Shown here one piece after another: positions 11,301-19,340 of a DNA stretch of 64,000 nt. Source of the stretch: Apoda limacodes. Its lineage: Eukaryota; Arthropoda; Insecta; Lepidoptera; Limacodidae. Position 1 is the stretch's first letter; each line of letters opens with the position of its first letter. The position numbers and the translations under genes are program-made. The notes beneath the pieces are model-generated. The model saw only the letters and a list, made by a program, of their open reading frames with translations. It did not search any database and was not told the origin of the DNA. The stretch spans positions 8,494,001 to 8,558,000 of the forward strand of contig OX291544.1 in assembly GCA_946406115.1 (NCBI GenBank), written 5' to 3'.

Positions 11301-14300
11301 TGGTAGTTCATTTTGAAAACTAACTCTGACAATGCTGTATCCCACTGGTACGTTCTCGCTCACTGACTCTTGAAACAAGGAGGTGTAGAACCTTGGAGAG
11401 TTATCATTAACATCTTTAACATTCACCAACAGTTGCGTCGTGTTAGAACGAGATGGACTGCCACCATCTGAAATAGGAAATCAAAAATTAGGTTGTAGGT
11501 TGCATATTATTTTGTGTTTGTGACTGTTCAGGGCATGCAAACTATGGTCTTATTTTCAAGGCCACTTTCGAAGTATTCTTGAAATTATAACAAATAGAGA
11601 ACATAGCTCTAGAATAATAATTTTAAAATTCGATGTCTGTAAAACGCTGTTAAAGTTATCAGTGACAATACTGTTTCTCATATTTAACTCGCAGGGAGTT
11701 TTGTCTACTCAAATGTGGTCAAGTAGACATCTTGTGCTCGTGGTAATTTTTTGGTAATGTTTAACGATGCTTGGAAGAAGAGTCTCAGTTAAAATTGACT
11801 TTTTACAAGAGTTACTAAGTTCAAACTCTGTTTTAATATTAATAGGCGTTAAATGAAATCTTGTTATTGATTGAACAGTGAGCTTGTGTGTATGTATGCG
11901 ACATTTTATAGTTTTCGGTTATTAATTCTAAACCCTTATAAACTTAATATCCTACTAATATTATAAATGTGAAAGTTTGTATGCCTGGATGGATGTTTGT
12001 TACTCAATCACGCTTCAACCACTGGACGGATCGGGATGAAACTTGGCATACATATAGGTTAGGACCTAGAATAGCATATAAGCTTTTTATCTCTAAAAAT
12101 TCAAAAGTTCCCGCGGGAATAACTATAACCGAGCTTAAACGAACTATAGCTATAGCTACAGCTTGCTTTATTAGTATTATTAAGGAGTTCCACGCCGATA
12201 ACTGAGTTTAGGGCGGGCGGAGCCGCTGGCAAAATCTAGTCTTAAATAAATAAGGATAGAGATGATTACGTCTATGTGTAGGTAAAGACTAAACTTAAAA
12301 ACAGTTTAAATTAGCGTTAGCTATGACCGTTGATCATCAAACGGTTCTCGACTTGAGTTTTAATGCTTCGTTACTAACCTTGAGCTCTGATGACGAGTCG
12401 ATAGCTGCGCACTTGCTCGTAGTCCAGCTGCTTCACGAGCGATACGTCTCCACTGAGACTGTCGATAGAGAACTGCATCTGCGTATTTCCCCCGATGATC
12501 GCGTATCGGATTACTGCGTTCGCTCCTATATCCGCGTCAATGGCTCTAAAAAAATTATGTTTTTAACTTTACCTACAAACATAATATCTTGATAGTTTAT
12601 AAATAAACATACGCAAGAAATAATCTACTTTCGTTTATACTCTTTGAAGATAGGCGTTTTCAAAGAGAAACACATTTTACATCTGGTCATATTCTTCGAT
12701 ATGTTATAGATATGAAAAAACATATTCAACAAAATTCTTTGAATATCAAAGCGGTACCAAAAATGATAGCGGTCTGTTGTCCAACGTTTCCTCCAGCCAC
12801 CAGCCCGATGGACCACCGACCCTAAAAGAGTGGCCAGTGGTGGCTGGATGCGGAAGGAAGAGGACTCGAAGAAGAGTCTTATGTCCAGCAGTGGCCCAAA
12901 ATAAGCTGCAAGATGATGATGAATCACAGAATTTGATAAATATAATGATAATCGGTTTTAGCTGTCACACGTAAATACTTTTCATACGCTGTACTGAGGT
13001 CATTGAATTTTACTCTAATGTTCTGAAAAAAAATGTTCTTACTTGATCCTGGCTATGACTGGATTGTCACCGACGCTGATGTCCTCGTCGATGGTGATGG
13101 TGTAGGTCTTCTCGCTGAACTGTGGGTAGTTGTCGTTGTCATCCAGCACGTTCACGTGGACGGTTGCGCTGGAATTGTAGGTACGTCGATCACAATTTAT
13201 ACACAGCGTCTAGCATAAGTTAAAAATAACGTTTTTTGTATAATCTACTACTACTTTTTTTTTATGACGCATAATGGAAGAACGAATCTGTTATTTTTTT
13301 TACTCACACACACAACTGTGTTTTGTGGAATCTGTTCTGTAACATGGGTCTGGACTTTTGAACGGGACTAGTGCCTAATAGAGCACATGCTAGACATACT
13401 AAGATTACAACAAAAAACGATTTAGTAATGGGTAATGATGTGTATCTATAGTTGAGTCGTCTATATGTTTATGATGAAAACACTCGGTTAGTAACAGAGA
13501 GAGGACTGTAAGTATTGAATCACGTAGGCAGTACATACGTGTTAGACATCCTATCAGAGACGGGACTGGCTTGGTCTGTCGCCTTTACTATGACGGTGTA
13601 TCGTGCCACTTTCTCCCTGTCCAGAGGCGCCCGTGTCAACAGCGCACCGCTACGTCCGTCTACTCTGAACACTTCGTGAGCGTCAGCCTGAAAGCTCATT
13701 TCAGACGTTTCGCTTATGTTCTCGTGGTTAACAACACCAGCGGTAACTGACTCTATTGTGTATTCCACCTGAAAATAAAGGAAAAAAAAAACATGTCATT
13801 ATAATACGAACGTTTTTAAATAAAATTAATGTCTTGTCTTTGTCTTTTGCATTTCCATTACCTCTGCGTTCTTTCCAACATCCTGATCAGTCGCTTTGAG
13901 TGTCAGCACTGTGGTCCCCGGACTGGCACCTTCTCTTACCGAAGCTTCGTACTGTTGCATTTCAAAAACTGGCGCATGATCGTTGCAGTCCAACACGTTG
14001 ATCTAAAAATTCAGATAAGGAGATCATCTTTTGCTTCTTTAAAAATTCGAGGGACTAGTTCCATACAAGTTACATGTACAAGACAGAGTTACGACAGTAA
14101 GTAAAGATAATGATTTAATTTCAAATGCGAAAAAGTGGATTTTCCGTCAGGCCAGGTCATAGTTATGCTTGGAGATTACGCTGCCGTTCTACCACAGCTA
14201 TGGTAGGGCAGTGAAGAACTCTTGGCGTCAACCTTGCTTGTAGCGGGATGATATGATACGCCACAGTTACAGTATGGTCCGACAAGCACAGCTAATGCTT

Positions 14301-17300
14301 ACCTTAAGACTTACCACGAGTTTACTATCGTTAAATTTTTCTTATGTAGGCCTAAGTGGAACTAAGTTCGAAGTCGCCTTACGTAACGATAGTAAAGCAA
14401 TGCTCAGCAATTAGTAGTTACCACGGCGGTTATGTACACGGTTCCTAGAAAAAATGTGATGACTAGAACTTAATTATAATGCTACATAGCAAACATGCTA
14501 GCTGACAGCGCTCACAATATTACACGTATACTTCACTGATAGGTCGGTCTGCTTAGATCCTTTGACACTGACCTGCAGTGTAGTGGTTCCAGTTCTTGGA
14601 GGGAATGTGTCATCTTGAGCTACGACCCTGAAGTAATGCACGTCGAGCCGTTCGCGGTCCAAGCGAGCCTGCGTCGTCACCACCCCGGACCGAGAGTCCA
14701 CGGCAAACATACCTGCGGACCGAGAGTCCAAAAGACTCGACATGGAATACGTCACTGGGCTGTTTTCTGGGTCTCTGTAAACAGAAAATTAAATTATAGC
14801 TTTTCGTTTAATTAGTCAAATTGGGTGTAGTTTTTCATGAAATCTTCAATTATTAATTTTAATTAGGGTTATTATTGTACATATTGAAAAAAATATTTTA
14901 ATTTTAAATTTACTACAGCAACACAATATTTTTCAGAAAAATTACTACGGAAGATAAAACCGATAATTTTTTCTTCGACATATATTCACTATTACTTTCA
15001 CCATGCGGAACAAAAATTTATTCCAAAGAATCAGAAATCAAATAAAAAACGAATGGTAAATATTTCTCAAACAATTTTTTTTTGATTTTACAATAATTAT
15101 TAAAGAAGATCAACTGAGCTACGAATATAAGATTAGGTACGTATACTTTACAGATTTAAAATATTAATGTTGAAGTAGGCTTTAAAAAACAAGTCTTTAC
15201 TTTAAGTTACAAGCTATAATCCTATTCATAGTACTTACATCCAATCGTGAGATATAATTTATTTCCCACTATTACGTGACACATCTAACAGCGAAAAAAA
15301 TATTTTCTCGTGATTGAAGTCCCATAGTTCAAGTTTTCCCTGGCATTGTTCCAGCAAGATACGATCTACAGTCAAAGACACGAAGGTACCGGCAGTTCAA
15401 GTTTCAAGTTTACGAAGACGCCTCATTTTTATGATTGAGAATTAGCTCTACTTCGTCGTTTCATGAGTTTTTATCAACTTATTTAAGTTATGTTTATATT
15501 AGAAGAAATTTATTTTTTATTACATTCGTATTATAAGAAATATACATTCATCTGTTGGTAGCAAGTTTATAACAAAGGTTGAAAACCGCGTTAAATAAAG
15601 GACGCTATAAAACCTCAACGCACAAGTTTACTGTCAATTACGGTAGGCGGTTCATAAAAGTGAATAGGAGCAAAATTCGTCTATGTAACTTGCGCTTTAA
15701 GATCGCCAATCGCGTTATTAAAGGTGATGCCATAAAAATGCCGAGAAATTTTGTATTTTCTTCAAAGGGTCACCAACTGACAAAAATTACCGGCAAAATA
15801 AATAAATTACCTAGTTCTTTCCAAAAAGATGGTTGTAAAAAGTCATTTACCTGTTTGCATTGCAAAGCTTTTGAAAAAGTAGAGTTCTATGACCGGGACA
15901 GAAACGCCTGTGCTTTTGTACTTAAGTCACCAGGACCTAAATTAGTGCTATAACCCAATTTTCGCAGCGAAAGTATACCCGTACACATTGCTAAGAAAAC
16001 GGTGATTCGCTTGTTTGTTTGCTTTTTATCAGTTTGTTAAATTCTTAAGAGTGTGTTCGTTTTGGAATAAAAAGTTTCCAGTTTGATACTTTCCACACTT
16101 ATGATAACGCCAGTTTTACCGCTGACATCTATCGTTCGTGTAGCTTTGAAACGTTACTAAAAATTTTTTTGGTTGCAAAACCACCTACGATACACACTAC
16201 CATAAACAATGAATAAGTATTTATAGGCAGTTTAACAGATTAACACCAAAACTCCACCTCGAGACATGGGTCTAAAGTTTAATTTTTCGGTGGCTATAGG
16301 GACAAAAATATCGTAAACGAACGCTTGACGGTTATTTACAGATGATACTAAGATTTTGATATTTTTGATACCAATGCTAAACAAACGGATGACAGATGAA
16401 AAGATAAACAAAAAAAGAAAGCTTCCTCATAAAACCAACACACTCTGTGTCTTATTAACTTACCGCGCTCTTACTGTGGTGACGACTACACCAGGAGGCT
16501 GTTCCTCAGCCACAGACGCAACGTACAGAGCCTGTTCAAAATATGGAGACTGGTTTCGCAATTCTCTCTTCACCCTTCTCGCAATATCCGTGTCATTTAA
16601 CTCCTGATGGTGGTACACTATCTTTAGTCGGTGATCAGAGTCAATAATGTTAGTTTTATCACAGTTAAACGTAAACAGAACTGACACTTTCCACATCGGT
16701 TCTTGAATACACACATCTCCACTCGCTACTAAGTCTCCTTGACTATTTTCTATCACAAACCTCGGGTCGTTTACATCCAGAAACTGCACTTTGCACATCT
16801 TCTGAACAGTCCTTGGTAGAAAGGCTGTCAAGGAATTAATAAATTGTGACCTTTTCAAACAAATACCTTGCCAGCGATCTGTCGTTGGAATCGCAAAACT
16901 GGCATAAGTTTCTGTTACCCACTGTTTCGCTTCTGCTATTTTAATATCTATGGCCATATCAAACGGTACTAAAGAATGAGATCGTTTCTTCCTACTTCTA
17001 TTTAAAGATAAATAATCTTCAAACATTGCGCTAGTCCACGGATCAGCCGTGGACAAAACTCTATATTGACTAGAGAATAACTCTTCATCTTCTAACAACC
17101 TCCAGTCTATACTCTCTTGATATTTAACTTGTCTCTTATCCCTAATAAAATGATTATCTTCATCTTCATATTGAGCTGCAGCATCGTTTTGATCGTAAAC
17201 TCTATCAAAATCTATATCGTATAAATCCAGGTGTCTTCTGCTACAATCTTCGCCTGTAACTAATATTCTGATAGGAAGACTGTAATAGTCTATGTCGCGA

Positions 17301-17661
17301 ATTCTTTCCGATGTTGAGTCGACATAGAAGGTGAAGAGGTTAGGGTATATGACGCCGTCGCATCTGAGTCTCTTTCTTAAGGTGATAAGGCCGCTGGTAC
17401 GGTTGACTCGGAGTATGTGATGAACGAAGTTCGCAGTGCGGTGTACATCGATGGCATAGGCTCGCTCGGAGCCCAGTTTGTAGACGGCTGCATCGAAGAC
17501 TGCATGACCTGGGGGTGAGGAGTCTGGCACGAGGATAAGGTATGCGCGCGCAGCAGCCAGTGTACAGGCCACCAGCACTGCGCGTGCCCAGCTCCTCGCC
17601 ATCTTGTATTGGTTCACCTGCAGCACCGCCGCCGCCACCACCTGATGTTGTGGTGTTCCAT
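782..17661 (-). CDS. stan: flamingo/starry night (stan, CELSR-type) cadherin, 5' half, 21 coding exons
   Basis: Atypical seven-pass cadherin of the plasma membrane. In insects it works in planar cell polarity and neurite patterning by homophilic adhesion, together with Frizzled and Van Gogh. The coding segments (listed separately) have AG acceptors and GT donors, except one GC donor, and their phases agree throughout (4,832 nt, no stop). Translated order: signal peptide (1-20), N-terminal region with basic cleavage motifs, nine cadherin repeats (from about 350 to about 1,330) with LDRE-like and DVNDN-like calcium motifs, the conserved region after the repeats, an EGF-like domain, and the start of a laminin-G domain. 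The product agrees closely with the Drosophila protein as I remember it. Family members are about 3,000-3,600 residues, so GAIN/GPS, seven-helix and cytoplasmic parts must lie left of position 1. 5' UTR exons and promoter were not identified. Confidence 0.95.
1323..1448 (-). CDS. stan: stan exon 20: EGF-like domain
   Basis: Residues 1489-1530 plus one base: EHYMCDTEVDLCYSSPCTNN, GTCIRREGGYTCVCAPGFTG. The C-x5-C-x-C spacing and GFTG ending are typical of an EGF domain, and DTEVDLC suggests a calcium-binding type. Acceptor TTCTGCACAG, donor GTATGT at 1322. Confidence 0.95.
1563..1737 (-). CDS. stan: stan exon 19: cysteine-rich region before the EGF domain
   Basis: Residues 1431-1488 plus one base: VLPFDDNICVHEPCLNYEEC, then FRPIYPVTTFMCQCPQGFTG. 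This is the first, atypical EGF-like segment of flamingo proteins. Acceptor AATTTTTAG, donor GTATTT at 1562. Confidence 0.95.
2036..2203 (-). CDS. stan: stan exon 18: juxta-cadherin region
   Basis: Residues 1375-1430, exactly 56 codons: DDTDVTGNILNVSFSARRPE, then YYSPTHLRERVYLHRSTLAR and LATVQ. Acceptor AATATACAG, donor GTTAGT at 2035. Confidence 0.95.
2365..2564 (-). CDS. stan: stan exon 17: end of cadherin 9 and conserved juxta-cadherin region
   Basis: Residues 1308-1374: DGVNEVKAMMQLSVRLITEE, then LSPLLGFFIDGLAAIIPCPK and IYIFSVQ. This segment, after the last cadherin repeat, is diagnostic for flamingo/CELSR. Acceptor TTTACTTCAG, donor GTAAGT at 2364. Confidence 0.95.
2642..2774 (-). CDS. 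stan: stan exon 16: body of cadherin repeat 9
   Basis: Residues 1264-1307 plus one base: LQYRILSGNNANLVLLNETT, then LSPQLNTNVPKLATMEISVS. No LDRE motif, as in other flamingo ninth repeats. Acceptor TATCAACAG, donor GTAAGT at 2641. Confidence 0.94.
2986..3281 (-). CDS. stan: stan exon 15: cadherin repeat 8 and start of repeat 9
   Basis: Residues 1165-1263: GGDDSNSFSLETRQGSDKAE, VDLDYESPRKKFELIIRASS, VEILVMDVNDNAPVL, FQIIFNNY and PAFDADVTDK. Acceptor ATCGGCAG, donor GTTTGT at 2985 (weaker than the others). Conserved flamingo blocks confirm the assignment. Confidence 0.94.
3365..3455 (+). mobile_element. RTE-type LINE 3' tail fragment
   Basis: About 90 bases reading EKYRKAYIQQWITSGCN. This is the same terminal AYVQQW motif as at 690-736. 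It lies in the short intron between exons 14 and 15, close to the GC donor, in antisense orientation. Confidence 0.6.
3475..3646 (-). CDS. stan: stan exon 14: cadherin 7/8 linker, GC donor
   Basis: Residues 1108-1164 plus one base: VVVHIKIEDINDSPPVFESD, then AENSPIGTTVGEIYAHDPDE and VVHYSIR. Acceptor ATATTTTAG. The donor is AGAG/GCAAGT, a GC rather than GT site at 3474-3473. The nearby GT (3470-3469) would shift the frame and give a stop within three codons of the next exon. Confidence 0.92.
3733..3953 (-). CDS. stan: stan exon 13: body of cadherin repeat 7
   Basis: Residues 1034-1107: TSVIQVSATDADVGLNGRVH, FLIDPASGVIRTNK, LDRES and AIDGGTPPQSSS. Acceptor CCTTCCAG, donor GTAAGT at 3732. Phase 0 at the end. 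Confidence 0.95.
4001..4088 (+). repeat. two 44-bp tandem copies in a stan intron
   Basis: TTAGATTAAAACTGGCTCAG ... (4001-4044) and TTAGATATAAACTGGCTAAG ... (4045-4088), with both ending AAAAGAGTATT. They lie between exons 12 and 13. Confidence 0.85.
4409..4561 (-). CDS. stan: stan exon 12: end of cadherin 6, start of repeat 7
   Basis: Residues 983-1033 plus one base: YLLTVTARDGGVPPLSDTTD, the linker VVDVNDNEPVF and the strand YTASIKEDALVG. Acceptor CTATCCTAG, donor GTAAGA at 4408. It joins in frame to exon 11 across the LINE-bearing intron. Confidence 0.94.
4661..4746 (+). repeat. two tandem 47-bp monomers in the LINE 5' leader
   Basis: AGGGCACTGCAAGTACTCGC... (4661-4699) is repeated as AGGGCATAGCGAGTACTTGC... 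(4708-4746). Both end CCCGAAC. Tandem 5' monomers often carry the internal promoter of LINEs. Promoter function here is inference. Confidence 0.6.
5257..8222 (+). pseudogene. LINE endonuclease-reverse transcriptase ORF, broken by one lost base
   Basis: The N-terminal half (5257 to about 6415) is an apurinic-type endonuclease with GDFNAHH (residues 158-164) and SSDHC (231-235). The C-terminal half (about 6424-8222, open from 6510) is a reverse transcriptase with SSGPDGIP, SLDIAKAFDRVWH, AGVPQGSVLSPTLF and the catalytic YADD at 7332-7343. It ends VASVHRLR and stop. The halves are in different frames. Against the second copy (60,961-60,983) this copy lacks one base near 6412-6420, after AGCTAT. 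Both halves are otherwise uninterrupted, so this is a young but disabled element. It would copy its own mRNA by target-primed reverse transcription. Confidence 0.88.
8351..8555 (-). CDS. stan: stan exon 11: body of cadherin repeat 6
   Basis: Residues 915-982 plus one base: VFEDAPIGTTVLVVSATDSD, INAQITYTLSSEIS, FIINPQTGAITTNK and LLDRETMSG. Acceptor ACATTTCCAG, donor GTAAGT at 8350. The intron that follows contains the LINE insertion. Confidence 0.95.
8790..8929 (-). pseudogene. exon-like duplicate of part of stan exon 10 inside the next intron
   Basis: The minus strand from 8929 is open and reads TNIGDYYNISMIHINITNVN and ICPSVLYISTTS. The end of exon 10 reads TDIGGRSDTAMVHINITDAN and NYAPVFENAPYTA. 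The alignment needs no gap over about 33 residues. M.HINIT is shared and many base changes are synonymous (ATGATCCATATTAATATCAC against ATGGTCCACATCAACATCAC). No convincing splice sites in the right phase were found. Most likely a decayed tandem duplication; an alternative exon is less likely. Confidence 0.55.
9034..9271 (-). CDS. stan: stan exon 10: rest of cadherin 5, start of repeat 6
   Basis: Residues 835-914. It reads RLHYEITGGNTRGRFSI, LDFKQERRYVLTV, then DIGGRSDTAMVHINITDANN and YAPVFENAPYTAA. The linker is DANNY rather than DVNDN, so calcium ligands in this linker are reduced. Acceptor AATATTTCAG, donor GTAAGT at 9033. Phase 0 at the end. Confidence 0.95.
9550..9737 (-). CDS. stan: stan exon 9: end of cadherin 4, start of repeat 5
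   Basis: Residues 773-834 plus two bases. It reads VTATDGGSPPRSATASVAVV, the linker DVNDNDPVF, then ELAEDEPPGTPVVTVQATDA. Acceptor TTGTCACAG, donor GTTACC at 9549. Relatively GC-rich compared with its introns. Confidence 0.95.
10203..10378 (-). mobile_element. tRNA-derived SINE, truncated, reverse orientation
   Basis: On the minus strand: TGGCCTAGGGG (A box), then AGAGGTTCGAGCC (B box), then the CCTTAATTGGT and TTTTCGGTTGAG body and GAGGAAACCTGCATAATATG. Same family as 19,028-19,340. It lies in the stan exon 8-9 intron, sense to the gene. Confidence 0.7.
10605..10868 (+). mobile_element. second tRNA-derived SINE family
   Basis: The head CTAGTTGGTAGTGTGGCCAA (A-box region) and GGTTCGATGCTC (B box) is followed by CACTGGACAAACATTGATGT, a GTCTTGATTCTGGATGTATT block, and the end GCCAGACGGCACTGTGTGTG with TATTTATTTATT. 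Other copies are at 45.06 and 52.19 kb. It lies in the stan exon 8-9 intron. Confidence 0.75.
10898..11065 (-). CDS. stan: stan exon 8: body of cadherin repeat 4
   Basis: Residues 717-772, exactly 56 codons: VQAYDADEGVNAELTYTLTD, ITIDPKSGWVYTTG and LDREM. Acceptor GTTTTCAG, donor GTTAGC at 10897. Confidence 0.95.
11325..11467 (-). CDS. stan: stan exon 7: cadherin 3/4 linker
   Basis: Residues 669-716. The exon opens with the split Asp of DGGSPSRSNTTQL and carries the linker VKDVNDNSPRF, then ESVSENVPVGYSIVR. Acceptor CCTATTTCAG, donor GTTAGT at 11324. Phase 0 at the end. Confidence 0.94.
11951..12240 (+). repeat. short dispersed repeat (ATATTATAAATG ... GCTGGCAAAATCTAGT family)
   Basis: Starts CCTACTAATATTATAAATGT and contains CGCTTCAACCACTGGACGGA and GATGAAACTTGGCATACATA. 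Ends CACGCCGATAACTGAGTTTA and GGAGCCGCTGGCAAAATCTA. This non-autonomous layout recurs at 41.21 kb and, broken, at 53.95, 55.94 and 60.07 kb. It lies in the stan exon 6-7 intron. Confidence 0.65.
12379..12545 (-). CDS. stan: stan exon 6: body of cadherin repeat 3
   Basis: Residues 613-668 plus one base. It reads KAIDADIGANAVIRYAIIGG, then FSIDSLSGDVSL and LDYEQ in place of LDRE. Acceptor TTTTTTTAG, donor GTTAGT at 12378. Phase 1 at the end. Confidence 0.94.
12770..12910 (+). mobile_element. RTE-type LINE 3' tail fragment
   Basis: The plus strand reads, across frames, RWTTDPKRVASGGWMRK and ESYVQQWPKIS, equivalent to the end of the 190-745 remnant. It lies antisense in the intron between exons 5 and 6. 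Frameshifted and dead. Confidence 0.6.
13043..13168 (-). CDS. stan: stan exon 5: cadherin 2/3 linker and start of repeat 3
   Basis: Residues 571-612 plus two bases. It reads ATVHVNVLDDNDNYPQF followed by EDISVGDNPVIARI, the canonical DDNDN linker and first strand of the next repeat. Acceptor AATTCCAG, donor GTAAGA at 13042. Confidence 0.94.
13539..13768 (-). CDS. stan: stan exon 4: rest of cadherin repeat 2
   Basis: Residues 495-570 plus two bases. It contains VEYTIESV, the insertion-bearing loop HENISETSEMSFQADAHE, FRVDGRSG and the LDREK calcium motif. Acceptor TATTTTCAG, donor GTATGT at 13538. The exon ends with AC, completed to Thr by the next exon. Confidence 0.93.
13862..14002 (-). CDS. 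stan: stan exon 3: cadherin 1/2 linker and start of repeat 2
   Basis: Residues 448-494, exactly 47 codons. The linker reads LDCNDHAPVFE, a DxND-type calcium site, followed by the strand EASVREGASPGTTVLTLKAT and DQD. Acceptor TTTTTAG, donor GTAATG. Confidence 0.94.
14003..14572. other. stan intron between exons 2 and 3, nothing recognised
   Basis: 570 bases, canonical ends. The part 14,140-14,300 is richer in G and C, but I recognise no element. Confidence 0.6.
14573..14774 (-). CDS. stan: stan exon 2: rest of cadherin repeat 1
   Basis: Residues 380-447. The acceptor TTTACAG precedes 14774 and the donor is GTCAGT at 14572. Joined to exon 1 it restores VRARDPENSPVTYSM, a conserved flamingo block. 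It carries the LDRE calcium motif (RLDRERLDVHYFRV). It ends in phase 0. Confidence 0.95.
14775..16463. other. stan intron 1 (of the coding part), no recognised element
   Basis: AT-rich intron with canonical ends. Apart from the unrecognised ORF at 15,579-15,953 I see no repeat or gene in it. Confidence 0.7.
15579..15953 (+). other. unrecognised 124-codon ORF in a stan intron, probably not a gene
   Basis: Lys-rich and Arg-rich translation beginning MKTALNKGRYKTSTHKFTVN with a CKKSFTCLHC cysteine cluster near residues 91-100. It matches no family I know. No promoter, splice site or polyadenylation context supports it. An ORF of this length is expected by chance a few times in 64 kb on two strands. 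Confidence 0.12.
16464..17661 (-). CDS. stan: stan exon with start codon: signal peptide, N-terminal region, start of cadherin repeat 1
   Basis: The acceptor TTGTTTCAG ends at 17662 and the donor GTAAGT begins at 16463. I chose the ATG at 17602-17600 because it has a strong context (AAG before, G after) and opens a typical signal peptide (MARSWARAVLVACTLAAARA). 17661-17603 would then be 5' UTR. The 380 codons include conserved blocks such as YKLGSERAYAIDVH and RCDGVIYPNLFTFYVDSTS. RDKR (154-157), RKKR (204-207) and RVKR (343-346) are furin-like sites. The last one directly precedes NQSPYFEQALYV, the first strand of cadherin repeat 1. The exon ends two bases into codon 380. Confidence 0.93.
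17614..17661 (-). promoter_or_regulatory. possible upstream ORF of 15 codons in the stan 5' UTR
   Basis: The first exonic bases after the acceptor are ATG. The reading MEHHNIRWWRRRCCR ends at TGA, 11 bases before the main ATG at 17602 and in a different frame. It could lower initiation at the main start codon. It exists only if the 17661 acceptor is used. Confidence 0.35.
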
Positions 17662-18074
17662 CTGAAACAAGGTAAATAAACATTCAGCTTAATTTTATGA
17701 CAGGACAAGCCAAGTTCGAATTTGGAGAAACGTCTTGTAAAACATAATAATCGCATCAAAAACATAAATGTGAAACACTTTGCAAGTGCATATCGTACAC
17801 GCATTAAGTTAGGGTTCCGTACAATAAGAATTATTGCAAATATCTGAAAAAATTGTTATTTCATTTTGTTTAAAATAATTTTCATTAAAAGTATTATAAA
17901 GTTCTACCATCATGATTTTTATTTTCATTTTAAAAAATAGAGAGGGGAAAGGAACACACTGTTGTTTAACTTAAATAATAGTATAATTATAATAATAATT
18001 TCGGACAAATCACACAGCGCCGTCTTGTGTCAAACTAATCAAAGTAAAATACTAGACTATATATACATATAGTA

Positions 18075-18236
18075 TTTTGTTTCAAAATTCATACATACAC
18101 ATACATTCATACATAGAAAACACCAAGACATGAGACAAACACAATATAAATGTTTGTCCTGTGCGGAATACGAACCAACGCCCCTGGTTTAGCAGGCAGG
18201 GCATTAACCACTGAGCCACAAAGGCTGTCAGAACTT
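18075..18236 (-). mobile_element. SINE copy, reverse orientation
   Basis: On the minus strand: TGGCTCAGTGGTTAATGCCC (A-box part), GGTTCGTATTCCGCACAGGA (B-box part), then CAAACATTTATATTGTGTTT and TCTCATGTCTTGGTG. Related to the 10.6 kb family through the GACAAACATTTAT and TTTGTCT blocks. Confidence 0.65.
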
Positions 18237-19027
18237 TCGAAATCACTAACTTGCAAAATATACATGTTACAGAAAAAAAACTACTGAATTCATTTTTGAA
18301 GATGATTTACTAAACATATAACCTTTGATCTCGCTGAGACTACCATAAAGATGTCTCAGAACTTAAAATTATGCTTGATGGCGAATATCATCGATATAAA
18401 CAATAAATATGCCCTCATCCGAAATTATGTACTACTACCTTAGAATTCAGTCACGCACACTATAATTACCGGCATTGCTCTCTTTCTAACTTAGTTGTCC
18501 TTCTCGTCACTAGTTTAAATGAGTCCTTTTAGGTTATTTCGTTGTGAAAGGGTTTCGGTGCGGCGACAGTATAAAACTGGTGTATCTTGTATTTACATCG
18601 ATGGATGGATATTGATACATACATACCTTATAAATCAGAAGACACAAACTGAAGACAATATCACCCACAAAATTGACCCTTGTGTGAATAAAATGAAAAT
18701 AAAATAACAATTCTTCTTCTAGTAATAAAGATATTTACCTATCCAGGTCTAAAATATTGTAATAGAATTCTGGGTTAGCTATAAAATTCAAGCTAAAGTA
18801 TAATATTTGGATATACTTATTTTCGCCGTCGGCGGCGCAGCGGGGCGGCGGCGGCCCGGACAGGTAAAATAATAATAAGGTACAGACAACATAATACGCG
18901 GGTGCAGTTTATGTTGCAGACGTACTGGTAGTAACGTTTTATGATGCATAAATACAGGATGGCTGTTTAGGTTTGGAAAATTTATTTAAATTCCTTTTGA
19001 TTTTACTCAAATATAAATGTTATATAT

Positions 19028-19340
19028 ATCAGTAGGTGGTGGTCGAGGGGTTTAAATTTCACTTCACGTCCTAAGTGGCGGAGGTTCGAACCCCGGGTCG
19101 GCGTGTACCAATGAGTCTTTTTCTTAATTTCTCATGTATACTGAGTTATTTATTCACACCACTGGCTTTTCGGTGAAGGAAAACATCGTGAGAAAACCTG
19201 CATACGTCAAGAAAAAAAAAAGACGTATGTGAAGTCCACAATCCGCACTAGGCCTGCGTGTGGACTATGGCCCAAATCACCCTCGCTTATGAGGGTAGGC
19301 CGTGCCCCAACAGTGGGTATGAAGGCTGGCGAGATAAATG
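19028..19340 (+). mobile_element. tRNA-derived SINE
   Basis: A box-like TGGTCGAGGGG (from 19,039) and B box GGTTCGAACCC (19,083-19,093), then the same body and tail as the copy at 30.6-30.9 kb. The tRNA-like part cannot form a functional tRNA gene by eye. Confidence 0.75.

Noticed and set aside
17603..17683. In-frame extension of the first stan exon reading SDGTPQHQVVAAAVLQVNQY, which looks faintly cadherin-like.
   Set aside because: It crosses a good splice acceptor, and a clear signal peptide begins downstream at 17602. The resemblance is probably chance.
19037..19093. A-box and B-box sequences that could suggest tRNA genes here and at the other SINE copies (10.2, 10.6, 18.1, 28.9, 30.6, 37.4, 45.1, 52.2, 62.8 kb).
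   Set aside because: They recur with the same non-tRNA bodies and tails and lack a complete cloverleaf, so they are SINE heads.
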